Assembly (NCBI GenBank): GCA_036477795.1
Contig: JAZGDL010000009.1
Coordinates: 1-10,867 of the forward strand
Length of the DNA: 10,867 nucleotides
Reading direction: 5' to 3'
Origin: JAZGDL01 sp036477795
GTDB lineage: Bacteria; Planctomycetota; Phycisphaerae; UBA1845
Positions 1 through 6,300 of this stretch are shown in pieces (the stretch's first letter is position 1; each line of letters opens with the position of its first letter). A program made the position numbers and the translations under genes. The notes under the pieces are model-generated. The model did no database searches. It saw only the letters and a program-made list of their open reading frames with translations, and had not been told where the DNA came from.

Positions 1-1
1 G

Positions 2-82
2 TTGGCTATCGCCAACTCCCCCGCCTTCGGGCAGCGTTACAGTCGTCGTCGAACCGAAGCGGCAAAGCGGTGGCATGAATGA
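2..82 (+). CDS. Possible 3' end of an upstream gene (partial)
   Basis: All three + frames are open from the window edge, so the frame is uncertain. The frame from base 2 ends ...AAKRWHE and stops at TGA 80-82. That stop overlaps the ATG at 79 as ATGA, the usual geometry for translational coupling. The frame from base 1 stops at 76-78, just before the same ATG. The frame from base 3 runs on to about 143. No family is recognised. Bases 1-16 also form a 6-bp hairpin (GTTGGC, loop TATC, GCCAAC), of unknown meaning because the window cuts the context. Confidence 0.25.
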   Translation: MAIANSPAFGQRYSRRRTEAAKRWHE

Positions 83-375
83 TGACACGGAGCCGATCGG
101 AATTTCAACTAGAAAAGGGATTGACCCACCAGATTACAGCCCTTGAACAGGATGTTAAGGCAAGAGGGGTTTCGGCTGCGAACGAGATTGTCGAAAACTG
201 TGACCCCAACGTGATCAAGTTAGCTTTTCGGTATGTTCGGCGCAGAGAGAAAGCGGCTGGTCCAACGGGTTTGGGATCACGGATCGAAGGATTGCTTGAA
301 GAAATGGACGCCAAGGAAGCGGCTACGATCCGAAACAAGCTACTGGCAGCAAAGGAAGCCAGAGCGGGAGTATGA
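79..375 (+). CDS. Hypothetical helical protein, 98 aa
   Basis: No family is recognised. The product is charged and apparently all helical, with no signal peptide, membrane segment or cysteine cluster, so it is probably cytoplasmic. Residues 10-45 and 65-95 look amphipathic and rich in Glu, Lys, Arg and Ala. A basic RYVRRREK patch near residues 51-58 could bind nucleic acid, but no known DNA-binding fold can be named. Two ATGs are adjacent (79 and 82) and no clear Shine-Dalgarno precedes them. Expression may depend on coupling to an upstream frame ending at TGA 80-82. A strong intrinsic terminator follows 28 bases after the stop, which supports a real transcription unit ending here. It sits at the outer edge of the island-like segment, facing the minus-strand operon. 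Confidence 0.6.
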   Translation: MMTRSRSEFQLEKGLTHQITALEQDVKARGVSAANEIVENCDPNVIKLAFRYVRRREKAAGPTGLGSRIEGLLEEMDAKEAATIRNKLLAAKEARAGV

Positions 376-403
376 AGGGAAGTTCCTTTTTGACGGTTAC
401 AAC

Positions 404-431
404 GGGCGGGTTTCTCACCCGCCCTTTTTTT
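404..431 (+). terminator. Rho-independent terminator
   Basis: A perfect 7-bp GC-only stem (GGGCGGG at 404-410 and CCCGCCC at 418-424) encloses the loop TTTCTCA and is followed directly by seven T residues (425-431). It closes the transcript of the 98-aa gene. Confidence 0.88.
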
Positions 432-441
432 GTTCGACGGG

Positions 442-470
442 TTGACGCTTGTCCCTTTTGTTGTTCTGAT
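442..470 (+). promoter_or_regulatory. Candidate sigma-70 promoter for the 119-aa gene
   Basis: TTGACG (442-447) and TCTGAT (465-470) are separated by 17 bases, placing a start near 477 and a leader of about 50 bases. The -35 is good, the -10 only moderate. Its place just after a terminator and before a gene with a good ribosome site makes it sensible, but it is a pattern call only. Confidence 0.3.
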
Positions 471-528
471 ATGCCATGCTCAATGTGAGCGATTGACGGT
501 ATTTGTCACGTTATCGGAGACAGAAAAC

Positions 529-888
529 ATGGAAACCTTGACTGCATCGGTTCAATACAATGATATGATTGGTGACGCTGCGGCTGACCGCTCGGACGAC
601 CCTAACAAATCAATCGACAAGTTGCCGAATGTTACGGGGTTTCCCATCGCCCTGTCATTGTATTCAGCACATGACGGCGGGTATCAGTCACTTTCGATCT
701 ACGTGGTGGATGGGTTTAGTACCATCGATGAAGTGCTTAAGGCTCATCCTCATGGCGAGATTCAAGCACGACAAATCGATATTCCGAACGCTACGGTTTC
801 GGACTTGTTGCAGCTATTCAAACGATTCCGAATCACGTTACGTCATAAACGCTTGAAAGACCACACGATCAAATTCGATACGCCGTAG
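529..888 (+). CDS. Hypothetical protein, 119 aa
   Basis: No family is recognised. The start is placed at ATG 529 because GGAGA lies eight bases upstream (516-520); an in-frame TTG at 430 would add 33 residues but falls inside the terminator tail. The N-terminal ~40 residues are polar and probably flexible. The rest alternates strand-like segments (FPIALSLYS, SLSIYVVDGF) with helices and ends in a basic stretch (FRITLRHKRLKDH), suggesting one small alpha/beta domain in the cytoplasm. No catalytic motif, signal or membrane segment is visible. The gene converges on the minus-strand operon, with only ten bases between the two stop codons. Its base composition matches its neighbours on the left and is less GC-rich than the peptidase genes. 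Confidence 0.65.
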   Translation: METLTASVQYNDMIGDAAADRSDDPNKSIDKLPNVTGFPIALSLYSAHDGGYQSLSIYVVDGFSTIDEVLKAHPHGEIQARQIDIPNATVSDLLQLFKRFRITLRHKRLKDHTIKFDTP

Positions 889-898
889 ATTCTCGCCG

Positions 899-1051
899 TC
901 ACTTTTTTTCGTAGTCGCCCCCGTCCCGCTGTATTGTCTCAGGCGACTCTACCAGCGACGGGCTGTCAGACGGGCTGTCATCGGTGTTCGCCGGTGGCTG
1001 CGACTCGTTGGAGTCTGATGTTGAGGCGGGATTCGTTTCGTTTTCTGGCAC
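899..1051 (-). CDS. Very small acidic protein, 50 aa, SLxESxETIQ motif
   Basis: Reading the minus strand from GTG 1051 gives 50 residues starting MPENETNP and ending GGDYEKK before TGA 901-899. GGGAG sits seven bases before the GTG, and the start shares one base with the stop of the gene upstream (TAGTG), so translation is probably coupled. The protein is rich in Ser, Pro, Asp, Glu and Asn and looks disordered, with no hydrophobic core. Residues 32-41 read SLVESPETIQ, nearly the motif SLRESGETIQ of the preceding gene. A 12-base tandem duplication (956-979) encodes DSPS twice. The gene is too short for most gene callers. Function is unknown; a partner or regulator of the membrane protein encoded two genes upstream is inference only. 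Confidence 0.6.
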   Translation of the reverse strand: MPENETNPASTSDSNESQPPANTDDSPSDSPSLVESPETIQRDGGDYEKK

Positions 1052-1230
1052 TACTCGGCTCCCTTGGATTCGTCCTTATCTTTCGACGATCCCCTTGAAA
1101 ACTGAATCGTCTCGCCTGATTCCCTTAGTGAGACGGTCTCCGTTTCAGTTGGCTTGTCGCTTGGTTCGTCTCGCTTTGCTTCGTCGGGCTTTGCCTCGTC
1201 GGGCTTTTCGGGTTGCTGCTCATCTGGCAT
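1051..1230 (-). CDS. Very small acidic protein, 59 aa, SLxESxETIQ motif
   Basis: Reading the minus strand from ATG 1230 gives 59 residues, MPDEQQPEKP through ESKGAE, then TAG at 1053-1051. AGGAG lies seven bases before the ATG, and the gene begins 17 bases after the stop of the three-TM protein gene, so it belongs to the same operon. The product is highly charged and disordered-looking, with a KPDEA/KPDEA/KRDEP repeat at residues 9-23 (1162-1206). Residues 34-43 read SLRESGETIQ, the motif shared with the 50-aa protein next door. There is no signal peptide or membrane segment. Nothing here identifies a family. The good ribosome site, the operon position and the motif conserved against differing codons together argue that it is a real gene. 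Confidence 0.68.
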   Translation of the reverse strand: MPDEQQPEKPDEAKPDEAKRDEPSDKPTETETVSLRESGETIQFSRGSSKDKDESKGAE

Positions 1231-1247
1231 GAGTGTGCTCCTGAAGG

Positions 1248-1790
1248 CTAATGCGTCAGCATGCTACCGAACATACCGCCGACCACGAAGAGTGCAACCG
1301 AAATGAACCCGATGAGTGTCAAGCTGTTGATTCTCCGGTTCCAAGGCTCCCGAGCCCTACCTCTGTTTCGCTCGTCACGCAGCATCGTGGCGAGATTCGC
1401 TCCCAAATCCCGATACACTTTGTCGGGCTTTAGCTTTCCGAAAACGTCATCATCCTCGAAAGCCTTGGTCAACTCAGACACGCCCACCACCGACACATCG
1501 GTAATCGCAAGGCAGCGCAGTGACCAGTAGAAGGCTAACGCTGTTGAAACCGCAGCAACGGCAAGGAAGATCAGTACGGGAGCACATTTCCACCACACAA
1601 CCCCACCCATCCAATCGACCTTAGACATGCCGTAGGAGATTCCAGCAAATAGGACGATTTGTATCGTCATCAATTTGTGTACCTTTGTGAGATAGTCTCG
1701 ATAAAAGGTCGATTCGGCATCAATCGCCCGTCTCACGTAGTCATAAAGCGTTGTAGCCACTTTCATCCGGTCGTCATCGGAATGACTCAT
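1248..1790 (-). CDS. Three-TM membrane protein with SLATT/PycTM-like layout, 180 aa
   Basis: The sequence shows a cytoplasmic-type N-terminal helical region (residues 1-38), a TM pair (about 40-56 and 68-92), a charged soluble stretch of ~60 residues (about 95-152, including KLKPDKVYRDLGANLATMLR), and a third TM at the C-terminus (about 155-178). N-terminal helices, a TM hairpin, a helical insert and a last TM resemble the small membrane effectors of bacterial conflict systems (SLATT, Pycsar-type DUF5706). This is a topology resemblance only: no diagnostic motif was confirmed. The ATG at 1790 overlaps the recombinase-like stop as ATGA, and GGAGAG lies eight bases upstream, so the two are co-translated. 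A plain inner-membrane protein of unknown role remains possible. The real-gene call is much surer than the family. Confidence 0.75.
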   Translation of the reverse strand: MSHSDDDRMKVATTLYDYVRRAIDAESTFYRDYLTKVHKLMTIQIVLFAGISYGMSKVDWMGGVVWWKCAPVLIFLAVAAVSTALAFYWSLRCLAITDVSVVGVSELTKAFEDDDVFGKLKPDKVYRDLGANLATMLRDERNRGRAREPWNRRINSLTLIGFISVALFVVGGMFGSMLTH

Positions 1791-2566
1791 TGTACGGTCT
1801 CTCCGTCAAGATACTCGGCTCCGATCAGGTTGACAAGCGGTATCAGATACTCTGGCTTGCGACTCTTAACAAGGTAGGCTCTCTTGACGCCTTTGAGAAC
1901 CCGACCGTGGAACCGATCAATCACCCGGCTTGATAGGTCATGCTCATCGGCAACATTGCTGCCCACGTTGCGCAGATGCTTAAACGTCCAACCCTCGACC
2001 CCAGCGGCTTGACAGAACTTCTCAAATTCCTTGGGGCATGTTGTCGGTTTGAGTGCCGAACCGTTGTCACTTTTGAAAACATGCTGACTCTGATTCACCC
2101 TTGCGAGAGCTTCCAACGCCTTGACCGTGGAAGGGAGCAAGGGGATACGACGCTCTACGGGCTTTCCCACTTTTCGGGCTGACTTGTAGCGGGGCAAATC
2201 GACGTAAGGGAAACCGCTTGATGATCGTTTGGCGTCGGTCGTTCTTAGGTCGGAGCAATCGACCCAACCGAAGCCCGTTTGACAGGCGAGCATAAGGATT
2301 GCTCGATACTGCAATCCCCGTCGTGCGTCCGATTCGGCAAGCTGCATTTGTCGCATCGCCTTGCCGTTCTTGCCGAAGTCGTTTCCGTTGACCTTGGTTG
2401 ATTTCGTTGACGCCATCCTGTCTGCATGAGCTAAGAGGGCTTGAAAAATGTCCACGGGCATGGGTTCGGCGCAGTCATCATCTTCGGCGTACGGTGAGCC
2501 TTCGTAGGATGTGACCCACTCCAGGAGAGGACCTTTGGGGTCAGAGCGGAGGACCTTTGGGGTCAA
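1787..2566 (-). CDS. Tyrosine recombinase/integrase-like protein, 5'-truncated
   Basis: The product resembles the C-terminal catalytic domain of tyrosine recombinases. TGFGWVDCSDL (residues 97-107) fits box I, PVERRIPLLPSTV (136-148) fits the beta-hairpin and following helix, FKHLR (195-199) fits HxxR, and FHGR...AYL (219-232) fits the last box with Y231 as the likely nucleophile. The box I Arg position is Gly and the usual LGH His is Arg. From memory, related planctomycete integrase-like proteins also have GFGN-type box I sequences, so this may be a subfamily trait. The core-binding N-terminal domain is missing. The first ~13 residues, including the TTG start, come from a GGACCTTTGGGGTCA repeat, and native sequence begins near 2528. 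Probably a gene cut by the repeat tract; catalytic activity is doubtful. It overlaps the membrane-protein gene by four bases. Confidence 0.72.
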   Translation of the reverse strand: MTPKVLRSDPKGPLLEWVTSYEGSPYAEDDDCAEPMPVDIFQALLAHADRMASTKSTKVNGNDFGKNGKAMRQMQLAESDARRGLQYRAILMLACQTGFGWVDCSDLRTTDAKRSSSGFPYVDLPRYKSARKVGKPVERRIPLLPSTVKALEALARVNQSQHVFKSDNGSALKPTTCPKEFEKFCQAAGVEGWTFKHLRNVGSNVADEHDLSSRVIDRFHGRVLKGVKRAYLVKSRKPEYLIPLVNLIGAEYLDGETVQ

Positions 2567-2600
2567 GGACCTTTGGGGTCAGAGAGGACCTTTGGGGTCA
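2529..2600 (+). repeat. Tandem GGACCTTTGGGGTCA array, 4 units
   Basis: Four copies of the core ACCTTTGGGGTCA start at 2531, 2553, 2569 and 2588. All units begin identically but break off at different points downstream (AGAGCGGA, A, AGAGA, then the full element). The last unit runs into the 147-bp inverted-repeat element. The array lies exactly at the broken 5' end of the recombinase-like gene. Confidence 0.9.
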
Positions 2601-2740
2601 GAGCGCATTTAGTCATTAGTGAGTCTCTTTTCCAGTCGTTGCACCGTCCGGCGGAGGGCGGGGCCGGCGGATCCGATCCTGCGGATGGCCGTCACCCGGC
2701 TCCGGAGTCAACCACTAATGACTAAATGCGCTCTGACCCC
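2594..2740. mobile_element. 147-bp element with perfect 27-bp terminal inverted repeats, copy 1
   Basis: The left end (2594-2620) starts GGGGTCAGAGCGC, and the right end (2714-2740) is its exact reverse complement over 27 bases. A second copy of the same length and orientation lies at 9765-9911; by eye the two differ at about seven bases, all internal. There is no coding capacity, so it would be a non-autonomous element: a MITE, or a REP/BIME-type element moved by a transposase in trans. No transposase gene is in the window. Confidence 0.8.
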
Positions 2741-2838
2741 AGAGATGATGACCCCAGAGATGACCACCAGAGATGACCAGAGATGAACGGCTCCGGAGTC
2801 AACCACTAATGACTAAATGCGCTCTGACCCCAGAGATG
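2697..2838. repeat. Duplicated right end of the element plus CCAGAGATGA repeats
   Basis: The 51 bases at 2697-2747 recur exactly at 2788-2838, so an extra right end of the 147-bp element lies beside copy 1. Between them are four copies of CCAGAGATGA (2739, 2754, 2767 and 2777). Read on the minus strand these are TCATCTCTGG units, a sister form of the GGACCTTTGG units on the other side of the element. Confidence 0.8.
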
Positions 2839-3014
2839 CTCTCCCGGGTGCTACGATCGCCGCCGGGTTCAACCCGAGCCAGGAGAACCAGTGCCGGCTC
2901 TTCGAGTTGGAGCTCGAAGCCCTCGACAGTGGCTGTGAGTTCATCTCGAATCTCCCGCTTGAGAATACTCGCGAATTCCTCTTGGGATTTATCGAAGACA
3001 CGTGCGAAGGATAG
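2817..3014 (+). CDS. Short ORF starting in the repeat, 65 aa, possible gene remnant
   Basis: The first residues (MRSDP) are encoded by the terminal repeat itself. From about residue 7 the sequence is unique and coding-like: GC at codon positions 1/2/3 is about 60/41/72 percent by hand count, the pattern expected in a GC-rich genome. The product is acidic (ELELEALDSG, ENTREFLLGFIED) with no recognised family. The complementary strand is open in register (3143-2799), so the coding strand is not certain. This may be a fragment of an older gene whose start was replaced by the repeat, or chance. There is no clear ribosome site. Confidence 0.28.
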   Translation: MRSDPRDALPGATIAAGFNPSQENQCRLFELELEALDSGCEFISNLPLENTREFLLGFIEDTCEG

Positions 3015-3057
3015 ACGGCAACTGGCATTTGAGCGGTGAATGTCCTTGGGCGAGGAA

Positions 3058-3294
3058 AAGGGGACGCAGCTCGTTTCCGGTCTTGCCCGGCATGAACGTT
3101 TCCCTCTCTTACCGGCGGTGCCCACACCCCGCTGCCATTTCAAGAATCACAGTTTAGCTTGCCCCTCCCGGCAATTCAACGCTTATTGCACCACAATCCT
3201 CTGCCCGGGCATTGAAGGGGACGCAGCTCGTTTCCGGTGTAAAGATACCTGTGCTATGGTGCCGACACCCCGCTCCCTTACGGTCGCGGCTCGG
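3058..3294. repeat. Interspersed GGGGACGCAGC repeats with GGTGCCSACACCCCGCT
   Basis: A 24-base sequence beginning AAGGGGACGCAGC and ending TTTCCGGT occurs at 3058-3081 and 3215-3238. Each copy is followed by a 17-base block (GGTGCCCACACCCCGCT at 3117-3133, GGTGCCGACACCCCGCT at 3258-3274). The second continues into an inverted copy (3271-3294) of the CCGAGCCGCGACCGT repeat found again near 8870-8917. Apart from these repeats and the short ORF at 2817, nothing gene-like is seen between 2841 and 3326. Confidence 0.7.
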
Positions 3295-3326
3295 ATCATC
3301 CTGAGTTCTGTCGGCGGGTTTGAAGA

Positions 3327-6300
3327 CTATTCCCGCGAGCCCGGCACGATTGTCAGTGTGATGCGTCGCCCCTCGCGCACGACGATCACCTCCGCCGGCT
3401 GGCCTATTTTGAGCGCGTCGATGGCGTAGGTGTAGTCGTAGATGTTCTCGATGGTGCGACCGGCTAGCGACACTATTATGTCATTGCCTTTGAGGCCGGC
3501 TTCGTGGGCGGGACCGCCGGTGGCTACGCCTGAGAGTTTCAGTCCCGCAATCTCGGCTTCACCGTAGTCGGGAATGGTTCCCAGATAAGCCCGCAGACCG
3601 GCCCGCGGCGCGAGATTCTCAGGCTTTTCCTGGGCAATGTAATCCGGTGTTTCGGCATTAGCTGCCACCGATCCGGCGATCAGCCCGATGAACCGGGCGA
3701 TGTCGGTCATGCCCCGGTAGTCGAGCCGGTCGGCGGTGTCCCGCGGCGTGTGGTACTCCGGGTGTGAACCGGTGAACACGTTGAGAATCGGCACGCCTTT
3801 GATGTAGAACGAAGTCGCGTCGGAGGGCATATAGCTGTCGTCATTCAACGAGAGGGGCAGCCCCACGGGCACGTTGCGCCGCTCGACCTCCCGCCGCCAG
3901 ATGGAGCTCGAGCCGATGCCGTTCAAGATCACATGCTGGTCCAGCCGGCCGACCATGTCCAGATTGATGTAGGCGGCGATGAACCCACGGATTGCAATCC
4001 GTGGGCTTTGGGTCAGATCATCCGTCTCTCCCAACTCCTGACGGGAGGGACCGAGAAGGGATTCTCGGTCCAGCGTCTCCTGAGCCACCGCATCGACGTA
4101 ATGCTTGGAACCCAGCAGTCCCAGCTCCTCACCGGACCAGGCTGCGAATTCGATATCGCGCAACGGACCAAGCTTCCCCCGCCGCTGCCGGTCAGCCAGT
4201 TGCTCGGCGATTTCGAGCACTGCCGCCACGCCGGAAGCGTTGTCATCAGCCCCGTAGTGGATCTGGTCTTTCTCGTCGCCGCGGGCCAGCGAACCGCCGC
4301 CTCCGCCGCGGCCCAAGTGATCGACGTGAGCCCCCACTATCAGGCGGGGCAGGGGGGTGCGAGAAAGGATTCTCGCACCAGCGGTGATTCTCGCACCAGC
4401 GGCCGACTTCAAGCGGCCGAGCACGTTGCGCCCGGTGCGCGTAACTTTCTTCAGGTCGATGTCGACCGCCAGCTTGACCTGCGGCAGTACGAAACCGGCT
4501 CGCAGCTTTCCGGTGTCGAGCCCATCCTGCAGCGACTTGAGGGTCCGGCGGGAACTGGCCAGCAGCTTGTCGGCGACGGCGTTGGTGATGGAAACACCTG
4601 GTATGCTGGTGCCCGACAGCGACGCGTCAAACCCGAGCTTGATCAGTTCGCTGCGTACCTTTGAGTTGGGACCGCTGACCACGATCAATCCGTAAGCCCC
4701 CTTGTCGCGCACTATCATGACCTTATAGCGCAGGCTCGCGTGACGGGCCAGGTGTTGCCGATCTTCCTGCGAGATATCCTCCGGCATGTACCTGAGCACC
4801 ATCACCCACTTGCCCTTCACCTCCAGGTGAACGAACGAATCATACTCCTCGAATTCACCGGACGCCGGCGCCGCGATCCCGTATCCGGCGAAAACGACCT
4901 CCGCCGCCTCAAACACTCCGTCTCGCGAAAAGGCCAGCGGCCGCCAGTCGCGGTCCACCTCGAACTCCGTTCGAGCGTCTTCCCCTGATCCGTACATGGT
5001 CAGTGAGTTGTCGTCTCCCAGGGCCATTCCGGCCGTGAATGTGAAGTGCTGAAAATAGGTTCCGTCATCACCGGCAGGGGCCATCCCGATTCGCTGAAAC
5101 ACCCGCGCGACATACTCGGTGGCCAACCGCTCTCCTTCGGTGCCGGTCAGTCGCCCTTCCATATCGTCGGAGGCCAACCGCGACACGTGCAGTTTCAAAT
5201 CCTCCGCGCAGATGTCCGGCCGGGTGGTGCGCCCGTCACGTTGGAGATCACTGTCGGCCACGGTGTGGGACCGGCTTTCCAGCCGGTCAAAGCGGCTCGG
5301 ATTGTGTGGACCGGTCGCTTGCGCTCGCGGCTCGGATTGTGGGGATCGGCGCAGCAGTACAATCGCGCCGGCGTGGTTCCAATCAGCCAGGAAGATCTGT
5401 GACTGCTGCTTCGGCGTGCGCATCGAGGTCCAGGCCAGCTTGTTCCCATCGGGAGAAAAAGCGGGCAGCCCGTCGAACCGCGGCGTATAGGTCACCCGCA
5501 CCGGTTCCATGCCGCCGTCGGTGGCCACCATGTACAGCTCGAAATTGTCAAACCCGTGACGATTGGTCGTGAAGATGACGTATTCGCCCGAGGGGTGGTA
5601 GAAAGGGGCCCAGGACATCGCCCCCATCGACGTGATCTGTTCTTGATCACTTCCATCCGTGTTCATTGTAAAGATTTCTGCGGTGGCCCCGTCTTCGGAG
5701 AACCGCCGCCAGCAGATCCGCCGCCCGTCGGGGCTGAAGAAGGGCCCGCCGTCGCAGCCCTTGGCCGTAGTCAGCCGTTGCGCGCCGCTGCCGTCGGCGT
5801 TCATGATGTATACGTCCATCAAGAACGACTTGTCGGCGTCAAACTTCTCGCGATCATCATGCGAAAGCGGCTCGGAGTAGGCCATGCGATTCGACGCGAA
5901 AACGATTCTTTCACCGTCGGGCGACCAGGAAGCTTCCGCGTCGTAGCCCAGCGTGTCCGTAAGCCTGCTCAATACTCCGCTATCCAGATCACGCTGGTAA
6001 ATGTCATAATGTTCGTCGCGGTCCCATTGGTAGCGGCGCTGTTGGCCCGAAGCCCGCAGGTCGATCTCCGCCTGCTGCTTGTCGCGCGCCGCCGGATCGT
6101 CGTGGGTCGATGAGAACAACACCTTGTGGCCGTCCGGATGGATCCAGGCGCACGTCGTTTTGCCGCGACCCGGTGATACGCGCTTCACGTCGCCCGTTTC
6201 CAGGTCCATCATATAAATCTGAAAGAAGGGGTTGCCCGGCTCCCGTTCGCTCTGGAACACAAACTGCAAGCCGTCCCTATTGAAGTACCCTTCGCCGGCA

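Noticed and set aside
984..1232. + strand ORF of 82 codons
   Set aside because: It is antisense to the two small genes, has an Arg/Leu-rich unnatural composition and no ribosome site.
2529..2740. att site or integron attC sites beside the recombinase-like gene
   Set aside because: The same repeat structure occurs at 9538-9911 without a recombinase, and no attC-type core sites were seen.
2799..3143. Minus-strand ORF of 114 codons (contains VFDKSQEEFASILKREIRDE)
   Set aside because: It is complementary in register to the 2817-3014 frame and its third-position GC is lower. Its ends are repeat sequence, so it was not called, though the strand is not settled.
3933..4664. Long + strand ORF of 243 codons opposite the M28 gene
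   Set aside because: It is antisense to conserved M28 metal-ligand motifs; the minus strand is clearly the coding one.
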